Part shown: positions 1-12,795 of the stretch, in pieces | Layout of the letters: each line of letters starts with the position of its first letter | Numbering within the stretch: the first letter of the stretch is position 1 | Assembly: GCA_013146195.2 (NCBI GenBank) | Contig: CM028377.1 | Span: forward strand, 60,470,109-60,534,108 | Source of the DNA: Codonopsis lanceolata | Lineage: Eukaryota; Streptophyta; Magnoliopsida; Asterales; Campanulaceae | Length of the DNA: 64,000 nucleotides | Reading direction: 5' to 3' | The notes under the pieces: model-generated | Databases searched by the model: none | The model's input: the letters and a program-made list of their open reading frames with translations, nothing else | Told to the model about the DNA's origin: nothing | Translations under genes and position numbers: made by a program

Positions 1-2230
1 GAAACTTTTAGAGTCGTTTTAAAAAAAAACTTTAAAAGTTACAGCAAAAAATACAATTTTTTTCAATCAACTGATATAGTGTCAGTTGGCTGATAAATTA
101 AGATTTCTTGAGAAACTGACGCTGTGAGGGAAGAAAAAAGGGGTCAGATGGCTGACAAGATTTGATATGTTTTCAAAAGATCACAAGAAATAAAGAGTGA
201 ATTGACACACAATTTATAAAACAACAATCAATTGATGGAACTCTCTGTATGACACTTAAGTAGATTAAAATTGCTTAAGTGTTTTAGGATAGATTTTGTA
301 AGTTGATGAAAAAGAGAGAGATAAAGAAGTTGAAGTGGTTCACAATATAAATCGTTACGTACACTACTAAGTTGGTCAAACTTGGATTTTTGAAATGCAC
401 TAGTATTATTAATAATCTAAGTGATCGCTATTAGTGTATGATAAAGACCGGTGTTTAGAGAGAATGATTGAAAGACAATCACACTCGTGAAACAATCAAA
501 ATGATTCTTTAAAGAATATGAAAGAAGTAAGGAATATCAAAACAGTGATTGTCTAAAACAATAACTAGAAAAAAAAATAACTGTGAAGACTATCTAACTA
601 GAGTTAAGGCTGTGGCACTTCAAGTGAGTATTCTGCTTGAGAGACATGTTTGAGAGAGTATAAATGCTTCAGTATCTTTAAACTTTTGCTCTCAATGTCT
701 TTGTATAGAGTTGCTTTGGGATTCAAACCGTTTGAGGTAAGATTTGAATTTAAAATCCAATTAAATAGGATGAGAGTATCCTTTTACAAGATCATAGGGA
801 TCTTGTGCATGAGATATAAAACATGGGATTTTATCATAGCACAAACAAGGAAATTATTAGAAATATCATGTTTGAACAAATACGAAAATAATCGATTTTG
901 AATAATTTTTCTTTGAAGTGTCAGCTGATAGCTAATTTGAAGGGCCAGTCAGCTGAAATAGTTTTAAGTAAAAAATATAGATTTACTTGATCTATCTAAC
1001 TTAATGGTTTTAAGTAAATCATACATAATTCAACATTGTTGAAAAATAGAAATAAGTACATGGCTTAGTGCTTATAACTTATGATCTTACATATCATTTA
1101 AGTGAACTATACATAACGTATGTTTTATGGTACTATAAGTCAAATCAAACACTTGAACATGCCAAAATTAAAGTGACTTTATCGGCTGTCATATGATTAG
1201 CTACGTAATAAATAAATAAAAATGACAAGGTGATAGTAATTTTAGTGTGATGAGAATGACAGCATCTGTTTGTGATAGGCTTGTCCAACTAAATTGTAAG
1301 AAACTAACTCGGCCATTAGCAACCTTAACTCATATTTTGGTAAACAACTGCAACATGAATATTATGATCCAACAAGCTCCTAATATACAAGTTGTTGCGA
1401 AACCAATGATTGAAAGAAAGAAGAAAATGGAAGACGAAGACAAATGAAGAAAGAGACAATGGGGTAAACAATGTGAATGAGGTGTGTCTCACTTAAAAAA
1501 CTAAGCATTTGGTATTTGCCATTATTATATCTTTGTTTACAATTTGATTGAAATTGTTGGTGGCTTTGTTATGGAGGCTGGCTGCCCATGTGACATGTAT
1601 GGTTGTCCATATGACATAGTAGCATGTTAGTTTTGGGTTTATATCTGTCAAGGGCCCATTCCAACATCATAAAGTCTGCTTAAAACCAATCCTTATCCCT
1701 CCATTAATGTAAATACATCATTTTGCTTTCTGTAAATTACAAGCAATATATCTTACATACCAAAACTTACTAATCATCAATCAAGATGTTATTACATTAT
1801 TATACAACAAGAAAATTGATACATCAAATTACATCCTTGCCCCTATATATATATATATCTATATCGTTGCTCCACAAATAAACGGAACGGATTGCGGGCA
1901 CGTCGAACACTCTACCTCAAAGCGTTTAAGCATAATCCAATGGAGAGTGTATAGGGCTTCAAATCATCTATGCGTCACATCAATGAATCCCATCCCTACA
2001 CGCTTCCTTATAAAAAAGAGACTAAAATAACAAAGAAAATGCGGTCGAGATTCAATAATATGATGATGACTATTTGTAGCCGAGTGTATAGCATTTGACT
2101 CCTCTTTATTAATAAATTTTATTTATTTCATCCATGACAGATATGTAACTATCAATTAAAGATGCATTTAAAAAACTAATAAAACTTTACCATTACTATA
2201 ATTCAGCTCAGAATAATTTATTAACCTGAA
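1..2230. other. AT-rich stretch without a recognisable gene
   Basis: Both strands are dense in stop codons, and the few open frames (up to 83 codons) show no recognisable domain or coding-like composition. Around 1055-1165 there is a sequence rich in 'acttatg' words that resembles the one at 25165-25330, so it is probably a MITE remnant. A short TA run lies near 1845-1862. Confidence 0.5.
1055..1165. repeat. MITE-like remnant, related to 25165-25330
   Basis: This block shares the words 'ggcttagtgctta', 'acttatg' and 'aagtcaaatcaaac' with the sequence at 25165-25330. Such 'cttatgacttat' sequences are common ends of plant MITEs. Neither copy has ends sharp enough to define a target duplication, so the superfamily is not assigned. 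Confidence 0.35.
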
Positions 2231-5200
2231 AAGCCAAATGGCGTAAAGTCAGAGGTGGAGACGTGTATGATTTGTGCCCTTCCCCATCTCTACTCTACTC
2301 TACGGGAATAGTGGTATTTCTCAAGCCCATTGGTTAGGCAAATGTCACCTTCAAACCCTCTCTCTCTCTCTCTCTCTCTCACAAACACACACACCACATC
2401 AAAAGAAATTTCCCTCACACCCACACAACTACATATAGAGAGATGTATTGTACATAAAAAAAAAAAATGAAGATGAGCATGATAACCAATAGCTTTATGT
2501 CATGTTCAAGAGATAATAAAGAGGGGAGGGGGAACAAGAAATCCGTGAATTTCGCCTAATTAAAGCAACCGACTTTGATAAGAAAACTCACAATTAATTT
2601 AAAGTCATTTTAAATGACCACACAAATTCATTGACAATGACATTACCCCTCATTATTAACAAAGAATTTTTATCATCATTCATAGTTATAAATATGATTT
2701 TTATTAAAAAATAATTAAAAAGCATCTTCAATTTTTAATCCCTCCAAAAAAGAAAAAAAAAAGCCTTATTTGATGCCTTTTTTTCTTATTCTTTTATTCT
2801 TTCTTTTAAAAAAAAAAAAATTTGTTGGTTATATTCTTTCTTCTTAATGACATGACTTGGAAGAACATTTACTTATGACACTGCCAATGTGACCTATCAA
2901 AGTTGCCACTTCCCCTAGATTTATTTGACAAGTTCTTGATTCCAATCTTAAGAGCCTCAAATCACCCACCTTTCTTAATCATGGGATTGCTCATTTTTGT
3001 AAGTGGGGAATCTTTTAGGTGCATGAAACCATAATAAATAGTTAAATACTCCTATTAGGGTTTTTGTTAATCACTAAAACTAGTTCAGTGATAATTAACG
3101 CATTGATAATCAGTCGCGGGTGGGTTATTTTGGTATTATTTTATCATCTTCGTCTAGATTAATCATTAATGAAAAAATTGTTATCTTATCTAATTATGCA
3201 CTAGATTAGTTATGATGAACAAGAACAACCCATGTTAGCTAGACCTCCAGCATTACAAAAATCTCGTATAAAATCCAAGAAAAACATTTGATTTGAAAAT
3301 ATTATACCTCGTGTTATCACTTTCTTCTTTGAACTTTTTCTAATATAAATGGTTTAATTTGGTAAAGATTATAATGAGGTTAGAAGAAAATAAAAAGTAA
3401 ATGTGGGAAATTGAAATATTTTACCCATACGCCTGGTGGCTGGTATTAGTGTTGATTAGATGTGATTAATTTGGTCAAAATAGTTAATTGCCACAATCTA
3501 GGCTTTGCCTAAGTAATCAAATTTAAATGCATCGCTTTTGTCAAGCTTTTCAGGCATCGATTCTCCACATACCCTCATGCCATAATCAATACTACAACTT
3601 TTTAAAACATTTATTTCTTCACTTTTTTTGTATGATGTTAAATTAAATACGGTTGGAGAATTTCACGAACCTCATTTTTACTTAAATAAACTCTTTTCAG
3701 ACTCTCTTTATTTTTGCTTGCATACAAGCTTCACTATTGTGGAATGTAACTGCAGAAGTTTGTGGCTATATCGTGAAAATGTCTTAATTAACTCATTGAT
3801 GCACGTGTTCTGATTTAGATGAATATATTATTACTCCATTGGGTTTGTGCGTTTCATTGTGTTTTAAATCCTAATTTGTTCTGGTAGTACAAATGCCACC
3901 ATATGTCAAGTGGCATTTTTCTTTTCTTTTGGTACCTTTTTACATCTACCCTTTGAATGAGTTGATATAAACATGTTGCAATTGGGTTTTTTGGTGGGAG
4001 AAAGAATAAGTCTTTTAACACATATCGTGTTAGACCCTCATCTTAATAGTTGACAAACTAGAAGGGTCGGCAATCTACACTAATTTTGAGTTATGCTAAG
4101 GTCAGGCTTGGCTGCATGGAGGGGATAGAGTTAAACTGCTAAGGTCTGCCTCTACACTATTTTCCATTCAATTCAGCAACAATATTGCAATGGGTAGCTA
4201 GCTTAATTGGCTAAAACATTTGGGTGGGTGCGCAATTATATATGTTGAATGTGATTTTCAGTTAATGGGTATATTCTGACTTTTCATGTTTGTGTGTGAG
4301 AGTTGAATAATTTTATATACGTGTTTAAACGAGTTTGAGTTTGTCTAAATCAGTCTGAAAGATGAAAGAGTCTTCTATAAGCTCAAGCCCATTCGGAATA
4401 TGAGTAGATAGGACACTGAATTTTAGAGAAATGGGGTGGTAAAATTATTCAAACACAAATCCAATTATCATAACCCATTCCGAGTTGTACTTGAGTCTAC
4501 ATCAATCTCAACTTTCATTTAAGGTTCATCAAGAATGAGAGATGGGTGAAGACTGTATAGGAATGAATCATCCATAGCTGTTGCCTGATTGTTTTTTGAA
4601 TCATCCATCATCCCATAGTCAGCATAATCATTTATTTCTGATACGATACAACACTCCTAAATCTATATGTTTGCTACTGGATGACATAATTAATAATGCT
4701 TTTTAATTAATTTTATGCTTCAATTATTGTTTCAAAGCTTCTCAATGCTGCCTCCTACCTATTACCATCTCTTCTGAACTTCTCAGCCACAAATTGCTTC
4801 CACATCTTATTTATTCTTTTTTTTTTCTTCTATTGGAGTGCATATTTTTAGCAGGCATTTGGGTCTCCTTTAGGTTAGTCAAGAGGGCTCTCTATTACAC
4901 TAACCCACTATGATATACATGAGTACTGAACGCTACGAGTCTGGCTTTCCGTGACAAACCGACCATAATCCTCATGTATAAATAAACAATACTAGCTCAT
5001 AGTAAGGTGTGGGCTCTCTCTTCTACTATTTTTCACTCTACACACGGGGCAATCCACCCTCTTGTTTTATATAAACACTTCGGAGGGTTAAGGCAGGGAT
5101 CTCTTCCCCCGACTCACGGTTGATTCATTTTGCAGACCATTACATATAGCCAGATATTCGACTCAGACGACGATTCCACCACCATCAACGGATAATTTAC

Positions 5201-5600
5201 GTACTACAACGACTTTCAACACCCCGATACAATGATTTTTATGCTCCATCTTCTTTATTACTCTTCTTTGTCTTCCACGGTTCCACAAAGTGTCCCCAAA
5301 CCACACTCGGTTTGAGACCGATTCCCACTCAACCTACCACCGGCCCAAATAAATTTGTATCTGATGAGGATCAAACATGCAGATGCGACATCCCCGTATT
5401 AGATGGAATAACGCATAACATTTGTGATCTCTTAAACCAGAAGAAAATCTTTTAAAAATACATATTGATCCAAGCAACTGCGTGGCTGTTTCTAAAACTT
5501 ACATGTATTTTATTTTTAAACTTTTGTGGCACTAGTAGTGCTTCGAAATTATTTGGGCAGAAAATAAACACAAATTATTATTATATGTACCGTACAATGG
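2231..5600. other. Gene-free stretch with a CT microsatellite
   Basis: An uninterrupted CT run lies at 2358-2380, followed by pyrimidine- and CA-rich sequence, which resembles a plant 5' leader. The only frame behind it is a 30-codon one at 2467, without recognisable similarity. The rest to 5.6 kb is AT-rich and shows no coding signal, RNA gene or clear transposon end that I can recognise. Confidence 0.45.
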
Positions 5601-5603
5601 CAC

Positions 5604-6474
5604 TGGTGTATTTTTTTTAACTTTTAATCGCTAACGTAGACCTTTTTTTTTATTTTTAATCGGAAAAAGTCACTTTTGGTAACAAAATGACTACGATACC
5701 CTTAATGAACCATCAAGGCGTTACAGCGGTCATTATTTTTCCACCATAATTCATCAATTTTATCGCATTATTTTTTACACCGCGGTTCAATAGTTTAACT
5801 GCTATTCTATTTTTGAACCGCGGTTCATCAATTTTTATTGAATTAATTTTGCATCACGGTTCAATAGTATAACTGCTAGTCTATTTTTGTACCGCGATTC
5901 ATCAAATTTAATGCATTAATTTTTGCACAGCAGTCCAATAGTGTAATTGTTAGTCTATTTTTGAATCACGATTCATCAATTTTAGTGCATTAATTTTTGC
6001 ACTACGATTCAATAGTGTAATTGCTAATCTATTTTTGAACCATGATTCATCAATTTTAGTGCATTTATTTTTGAACCGTGATACAAAATCATAAAGAACC
6101 AGACCACGTCCTCCACATGTTTCTTTCATCTCCTCCGTCGTAAGCCTTCTTCTTCCTCCTCTTTCTCCGTCTTCGTCCCAACTGAAAAAAAATTCAACCC
6201 AGCATAGATCCATTATAGTTTCATATTTTATAAAACAAAAAACTCATTTAGCTTTCGGAGGCACCGCCCCCTCGACCTAACCGGACAGGTCTATCCCCGT
6301 TTCGTAGCGCACAATCGTGATTTTTGAATTCAAAGTATGTGTCGGAGCTGTTAAAGAAGACAATGATATTTTTTGAACAATATTTCGAAAAATAATTTTT
6401 TACGGTTGAAAAAAAGAACGATAAACTTTTGAGGTTGAAAACTTTTAAAAAGGGACCGGCCGGAATTTTTCCCA
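5604..6474. mobile_element. Inverted-repeat element copy 1 with a 74-bp tandem array
   Basis: The left part (AATCGGAAAAAGTCACTTTT near 5655) and the right part (reverse complement near 6380-6474, a 'ggaccggccggaatttttccc' type end) are degenerate inverted repeats. Between them lie a 74-bp tandem array (5733-6100) and a pyrimidine-rich block with 'tcctccgtcgtaag'. The same order and sequence recur at about 45930-46765, 40 kb away, which shows that this is a dispersed element. No transposase is visible, so it is non-autonomous. The superfamily is not certain; long TIRs suggest a MULE. Confidence 0.55.
5733..6100. repeat. Tandem array, 74-bp unit, about five copies
   Basis: The phrase 'ctatttttgaaccgcg' or a close variant starts at 5807, 5881, 5955 and 6029, exactly 74 bp apart, with a more diverged unit at 5733. 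Each unit consists of two similar half-units of about 37 bp, one ending in 'ttcatcaatttt' and one in 'ttcaatagtgtaa', so the array has a dimeric organisation. The units share a CCGCGGTT/CGCGATTC core. It belongs to the surrounding inverted-repeat element. Confidence 0.75.
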
Positions 6475-6611
6475 AATTTTTAAATTGTTTGAAATCCGGA
6501 AAATAACTCGATGAGTTTATGTCGGATGGTTCTTGATCATGGACGGAGATGGGCTACAAATGATTTGATTTGGGTCAAGTATCGTGCACTAACAAAAACA
6601 AGAATAAATTA

Positions 6612-7435
6612 GGTTTGGAGAAATTATAAGCCGGTCATTTTTCCCAACTTTTGAATCTCTTATGTATCTTGTTCCTAAAATGTCCGTACAAAAGAAATAA
6701 TGGCTGGAATTCGTGGGGATAAAGAGGAAAAGAGTGAGGAGGTCGAGTGGTAAAGAAACACTTGTATGTTTACCTTGGATTTGATTAATCCAGCACTCTA
6801 ATTTCCCACTATCTTTTCTCTTCATTTATCGATTTTCAGTTTCATCAGTGTTTTCTTCTACTTCTTAATTTTGTTTGTGTGTTTGATTCAAAATATATTC
6901 AATTTGTGGATTGTATTGTTATGCATGTAAATTGTTCGATGAAATATCGATAGAAATTTGTTTGTTGTTAGACCACCATTTTTTTTTAAATTTGAATGCA
7001 TCAATTTTGAATCACAATGCAACATTTGTAAATCATGATGCGTCGATTTGGATTTGGGATGCAGGAAAGATGCATCAATTCGAAATCATTTGTTGATTGT
7101 GTACTGGAAAAAAATACACATAAAAGTATGGTTCATTATGATTTTGCAGCGCGATGCATCAATTGGGTGCAGCGCGATGCAAAATTAGAGTAGTTAATTA
7201 AATTGATGCATCGCATTACAAATATTGATGCTATTTAAACTGATGCATTGCGATGTAAAAATTGATGCAACGTGATGGACTGAGTGAGTGCTCCATAGCA
7301 CGCCTTCGGTTAATTAAAGATATCGTAGTCTTTTCACTCCAAAAGTGTCTTTTTCTCGTTAAAAGAATACATAAGAAAATGTAGTGATATAAAAAATTCA
7401 AAGTCAGCCCAGCACGAATTTCACCCATTACCTTA
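6612..7435. mobile_element. Inverted-repeat element copy 2 with CGCGATGCAT motifs
   Basis: The left end near 6617 ('aaattataagccggtca') and the reverse complement of the right end near 7430 ('gggtgaaattcgtgctgg') are degenerate inverted repeats. The interior at 6840-7110 matches the reverse complement of 9930-10200 in the copy at about 9.55 kb over more than 200 bp. It carries several variants of 'gcagcgcgatgca'. No transposase frame is present. Confidence 0.5.
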
Positions 7436-9117
7436 GGCCACGAACTAAATTTTGTGTGTTGACAAGATAATCAAATTTGAGTATAGCGAATTGATAGTAA
7501 TCCTTGTAAGAATATAGTTATATTTTTATTTTATTTTTAAGATCAAACGTAATCATAAGTAAATAAAAAATCTAAATGGTATAATTCATAATACCTTTAA
7601 GTAAAAACTTGTGTAAGACGGTTTTACAGATATTTTTAGTAAGACTTGTCTAAGAATATAGTTTTATTTTTGGTGGATTGAGTTGTGAGATAATGAGGCT
7701 CCGTCTTACGGACGTCTTACAAATTAAGATCCATAAGACGATTTTACAGGAGATTTACTCATAGCTTTAATATTGCACAATGATTTAAACTTCATTATCT
7801 AAGAAATAATAAATCATGTCATTTTAAATCAAGATTTGAGATTGACCAAGATTGACTTTTTAATAAGGAAAGAGGACCCTTTTTTTTTGGGACGGGGACG
7901 TAATTGACAAGTTATACTCCTCAGTTTCGGATAAAGAGTTCCCGTTTGAAAGTTAATTTAAAAAAAAAACACTTTTAGTAGCATATTAGTAATAAAATGA
8001 CACGTTTATATCTTAATTTTTTTAAGTGAATTTTTTAAGTGAAATATTTAAAAACGAAATAGTGGACTTTTTGCTTGAAACGGAATAATTAATATTCTAA
8101 CTCACTTTTGGGTGAATAATGCCAGAAGATAACATAGAATTTGCAAACTTTGCACAGTGATTAAGGACTAATTTTGTAAACAAAATATTTAAAATCGAGT
8201 TTCTCTCATTATGAAGGTAAACAATTTAGTGAATTATCATACAAAGTCAATATGAAGACTTTACTATGACGTTCATTTGCATATTTTGTGGCTTATTTGC
8301 ATTAACAGGTGTGGGAATACGACATTCATTTATACTTTGACACGTTGACATGCCTATTAATCAAAGTAAAGTAATATCTTAAACGCCTTCAGATCATCTA
8401 TTCTGACCCATGTCACATTTCATATTCCATTGAATCTTAGTCTTATGTGTCTCATTAAAAAAAATGGTTAAAATAAACTGTTGAGATTCAATATGACAAG
8501 AAATATGACAGAAGTTGGGATTGACGATTTGATGTCATCTTGGACACACCAAACTCGGTCCTTGTTATTAAGTTGACGTTATAACCCATATTGCCATAAA
8601 TATTCCATGAAATGAAGAACACCTCAAGTTCTTGGATGAATCCAAATCTAAAGTCTTTGAGGGTGTGTTTACGTGATTTGGAGTTTGATGTACATTGTTA
8701 TGTTTTTCTAACAGTTTAAGCCTTTAAATGAGTTAATAGTTTAGCTGTCTTCTCATTTGATAAAGTCTTGGAATCTCCTACTTGCGTTTATTACCCGTAA
8801 TATTAAGTCAGCCCTTAGTGGGGTGTATTTGTTAATCTCTTCACATGTAATAGTCTAATAGATGAGTTGATAATTTAACACACGGGGATTTGGAAAACAA
8901 AATTGCTATTTTAACATAATGGATTTTGGGTTGTGCTAAATCATGCTTGAGAACAGACATTGTCGAAGGTTTGAATCACCAAAAAATTTCATGGATTGTT
9001 GATGATAGTCCAGCTGGTGTAAGCTCTTAAACTACCTAGTGGGCTAGCCCAAAAATACCATTGCAATCCCATTAATAAGTTCTCCAACTCCATTGACCAT
9101 TCCAAGAAAAAGGAAGG
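7436..9117. other. Gene-free AT-rich stretch
   Basis: I see no gene here. Around 7640-7760 there are 'gtaagacggtttta/taagacgattttac' words in inverted order, typical of small plant MITEs. A 'tactcctcagtttcggataaag' block at 7915 with 'gcttgaaacggaataatta' near 8077 could be a diverged Stowaway-like element. Both are too decayed to place exact ends. Confidence 0.35.
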
Positions 9118-9538
9118 AGTAAATTCGGTCGGTCTTTTTTTCAAAGTTTGTAACGGCTACAATTCATTACGTTTTTTAATGTGTCAATGGCCCAATGTGG
9201 ACTATTATTAATATATTTTATCTTTGAACTTTCATATACAAACTAGTAATTTTAGCAAATTTGTTATTTTTTGAATAAAGACCAATAGTTTTATTTTTTT
9301 GACCATAGGCTCGAGATTGATATGGGCTGGGCTTGAGATTCACGAGGCTCGGTATATCTTTGGCCCGACCCGATGTTAAGCTAGGTCTATGCACTTGTTG
9401 CGGGTCGAGTCGGGTCATTTGACGACTCTAATTATATGAAAAATATTTTGAAAATAGACTTTAGCAGTTAAAAAAAAAACATGGGAGTGGAGCGATTAAA
9501 TATTTGGAAAAAGGTACCGATCAGTAATTTCTCAAAAA
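9118..9538. mobile_element. Short inverted-repeat element, same end type as copies 1-2
   Basis: The left end 'gtaaattcggtcggtct' and the right end 'aaggtaccgatcagtaattt' are inverted and of the same type as the ends of the other copies at 5.6, 6.6, 9.55 and 46 kb. The interior lacks the CGCGATGCAT array. It includes a GC-richer block (9300-9420) with no recognisable protein. The right end sits beside the left end of the next copy. Confidence 0.4.
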
Positions 9539-9552
9539 AATAATGAAATTCG

Positions 9553-10486
9553 GGCTGGTCCCCTTTTATAAGTTTATAATCCTTAGATCTCTTATATTTT
9601 TTTTAAAATCGGAAAAAGACACTTTTGGCGGCAGAAATATATGATACTCTTAATGAATCTAAGTCGCGCTACAAATCACTTACTCAGTATGCATCGCGCT
9701 GCATCAATTTATGTAGAACGATGCATTAATTTTAATTACCTAATCCAATTTTTTGTCGCGCTACATTAATTTTATACACCGCGATGCATCAAATTTAATT
9801 ACCTAATCCAATTTGTGCATCGCGATACAACAAGTCAACCAACCAATTGATGCATCGCGCTGTAAATATTGATGCATAGCGTTGCAAATATTGATGCATG
9901 GTGTTGCAAATTATGATGAATCAGACATTCATGTTACTTCTTTACTGAACACAATCAACAAGTGATTTGAAATTGATGCATCTTTCATGTATCTCAAATC
10001 CAAATCGATACATCACGATTGACAAATGATGCAACGCGATTCAAAATTGATGCATCCATATTGAAAAAGGGTGTCCAGCAGTGAACAAATTTATATTCGA
10101 ACATTTCATCAAACATTTTACATGCATAACAACACAACACACAAACTGAATCTATTTTAAATAAAACACACAAACACAGTGAAGAAGAAGGAGAAGGCAC
10201 CAGTGAAACTAAAGATCGATGGATGTAGAGAAAATAGAGTAGAAAGTTAGGATGATAGATTAATCGAATTCAAAGTGAAATACACAAGTATTCTTCTTCA
10301 GTTTCACAACCGTACCTTCCCACTCTCCTTACTCTTCATCTCTGTAAATTTTAGCTGTTCTTTCTCTTCTACGGACATTTAGGAACGATTTCACAAAAAA
10401 TGAATTTTAGCGATTAAAAAAACGAGGAACTTAAGCGATTAAAAATTAAAAAACTGCATCGACCCTTCATTTCTCCAAAAAGAAAC
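9553..10486. mobile_element. Inverted-repeat element copy 3, inverted relative to copy 2
   Basis: The left end 'tgaaattcgggctggtcccc' is followed by 'atcggaaaaagacactttt', which is matched by the reverse complement of the right end of copy 2. The right end near 10480 contains 'aagcgattaaaaa' and 'gacccttcatttctcc'. The interior holds many variants of 'gatgcatcgcgctg', and 9930-10200 is homologous in reverse to copy 2. The 68-codon frame on the minus strand here is part of this repeat and not a gene. Confidence 0.5.
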
Positions 10487-10496
10487 TAGGGTGATA

Positions 10497-10835
10497 ATTG
10501 AACCCGTCCCGTCCACCCAATTTTTAACGGCCAAAGTCCTTTATAATTTTATTTAACTGGTAAAATACACTTTTTAGACAAAAAAAAAAAGACGAGTATA
10601 CCCTTAATGAAATTAGATTAGGCGCGCTGTATCGCTATTTCAATTTGTGAATTGCAAATCCAAATTATGCATCGCAAATCTAAAATTGGGCATCGGGATT
10701 TTATGCATCAGTAATCCAATTTGTGCATCGCAAATCCAGATTATGCATCGTGATTTGCTTTGTATTCTAATTATAGTTTGTGCATCACAAATCCAAAATT
10801 ATACATCCGGATTTGCACATTGCAAATCCAATTTG
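10497..10835. mobile_element. Truncated copy of the same inverted-repeat family
   Basis: The start 'gaacccgtcccgtccaccc', the 'gtatacccttaatgaa' word shared with the other copies, and four 'gcatcgcaaatcc' repeats identify this as another family member. It has no right end. It is cut where unrelated sequence starts at about 10836. Confidence 0.4.
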
Positions 10836-10841
10836 TTGTGA

Positions 10842-10974
10842 TATCAAGCAGGCAAACTGGTTTTGTGATCTTACTCAACATTTTGTCTATAATGTTGACA
10901 GCTTGAGTGTGCCTCCTAGGGATGTTGACTTGTTAGCGGCTCTAGTTCCCCTTAGCAGATCTGTTGATTATTGA
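10842..10974 (+). pseudogene. Possible RNase H-like retroelement fragment
   Basis: A 44-codon piece reads '..KQANWFCD..' followed by '..VPPRDVDLLAALVPLS..' and stops. This resembles the C-terminal end of the RNase H-like domain found in plant LINEs, where a '(R/K)xAN.(C/V)AD' motif is followed by a proline pair and a hydrophobic stretch. The match is short and the domain's catalytic residues are not in this piece. It could be chance. Confidence 0.22.
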
Positions 10975-10984
10975 AATACGCTTC

Positions 10985-12779
10985 CTGATAATTTAATTAT
11001 CACCTTGCATATTACATATATATTTGATTTGCTTGCCCCCATTACAAGTGAGTCATCACAAGTGACTAAGAGGTCTGCGTACCGGTTAGTGTGGCAACTT
11101 GTATGATTTCACATAGGTCTTAGATTAGGTGTAACCTGATCGAAGTCCTACCTCCTATAAGATGATCAAAAGCAGACAGCGCTTCAGATTGCACGTAGCA
11201 CCGGAAGACTTGCAGCAATGTCAAAAGCCTTCAGCGGCAGACACGCCACAAGTCAAAAAGCTCGTACCGGCAGACATCAACTCTTCTACATCGGTAGACC
11301 TGCTACCACTGGTTCGAAGCTCTCCAACGGCAGACTTTAAAATCTGCACGTGCTACAGGAAAAAGTCAACTAGCCTCTCAAATCAAGATAAATATGTCCG
11401 TGCCTCATAAAGCCTCACATACTTAAAGCTACAAGACTTTCTCTCACTCAAGTAGTCTGTTAAAGTCAAAAAGCAACTACTTTATTGAACAGACCACCTG
11501 ACAGTGCAACAGACATCAGACCTACTCTTCAGAGACCTATCAAACTAGTCTGACAGACAACGAGTTCCAAGATCTACAGGACGAAATCTCCGCCCCAAAC
11601 AAGTCAGAGATCTTATGGACAAAGATCTATATCCGATAGTCTTCAACCACTATATCTCCAACGGATAGAAATCTTCGAGTTCTCATCTCTCAACGATCAT
11701 ATTGATTCTCGCCTATATATATAGACCAGCTCTCGTGCTCAGCAAAAGATAGAGAAATACATGTGTATGCGATACGGTGATAAAGCATCACAGTGAGCAA
11801 CGAGTAACTCAATCTACTCAAGAACTTCATAGAAAAAGAAATCATCAAAGAGATCGTCTTCACCAACGCATTTCTGATTTCTACAACAGTGCAGTGTACT
11901 CATCCAGCCTCCTACAAAACACCTTCAGTGGATTGTAAGGAAGAAAAGCTTGGATAAGAGAGAAGAGTGATCGAAACTTCAATAGGCGTAGATCAAGATC
12001 GAAGATTGATGTTGGACAATGTCGAAGAAAATGAAGAAGCTGTCGTAGATATTGCATTCATATCTTGATTTGTATTCCTATACAAATGCCTTTGTTGATT
12101 GTGCAATTATCAATCATCTTTGGAGGATGAGTGTGTTGCACTCAATCGCTCATATATTTTTATATCCGAAGCGACCTTAAAATCATCTTCATCATAGCAG
12201 TTTCGTTCTCGCCTCCTAATGTCCTTTGCAAGCTTAAAAGAATCCTTGAATGGATAATTAAGTAAGGGCGAGACATAGAAAGAAAAAGCTGTTCATAGAT
12301 TATTTAGATCGATGTAATATGTAATTTATCTTTGAATAAATTCATATGTTCTTACTAATGATTTATCTTTCAGTCCCTAAATATCTATGAGGTTTTATAA
12401 ATGATTTATCTTTAGAAAAATCACTCTCTACTTGATCTCCTAAACCTGCATTTGAAAGAAGAAATAAATGTGTTGTTGTTCTGAACATATATTCGTGTAC
12501 AGCCACTTATGACTTCTCCAAATCATAGCCTCTTTACTTTCCACTGCACAAATCTTTTACAAGGCTTTTGATTTGAATAAACTGATTATCGGCAGAGTTG
12601 TTACTTCTGCATTGGGAAAGTCTACCGATAGTCTCTACCGGTAGACATACCCAACTTGATAATCTGTATTTCCCAACTAAACTATGCTTTATGAATATCC
12701 AAAAGAAAAGTTTTTAAATTGACATTATAGGCTATTCACCCCCCCCTCTAGCCTATTTAAGCATTATTGTGGACCAACA
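10985..12779 (+). mobile_element. Ty1/copia LTR, SIRE/Maximus-like
   Basis: The right end is well defined. A 'ctattcaccccccc' stretch with 'ctctagcc' is followed by 'ggaccaaca', one base, and then a primer-binding site. That arrangement is typical of Maximus/SIRE copia LTRs. A TATA-like box lies at about 11715. The left end is not certain, since no matching second LTR is in the window. Words of the type 'ccggtagac' recur within it. The long frame at 11162-11410 is part of the LTR and not a gene. Confidence 0.55.
11713..11724 (+). promoter_or_regulatory. TATA-like box of the LTR
   Basis: The sequence 'cctatatatatag' lies about two thirds into the LTR in otherwise balanced composition. This is where the retroelement's own transcription start would be expected. 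It is an inference from position only. Confidence 0.35.
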
Positions 12780-12781
12780 AT

Positions 12782-12793
12782 TGGTATCAGAGC
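12782..12793 (+). other. Primer-binding site, initiator Met tRNA type
   Basis: The sequence TGGTATCAGAGC follows the LTR end after two bases. It is the standard primer-binding site of plant copia elements, complementary to the 3' end of initiator methionine tRNA. It fixes the orientation of the element as plus. Confidence 0.8.
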
Positions 12794-12795
12794 AG

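Noticed and set aside
2467..2559. 30-codon frame behind a CT-rich leader-like region
   Set aside because: Too short, no similarity known to me and no downstream exon could be linked.
5733..6100. CRISPR-like array
   Set aside because: The units are contiguous, similar throughout and without unique spacers, in a plant nuclear context; it is a simple tandem repeat.
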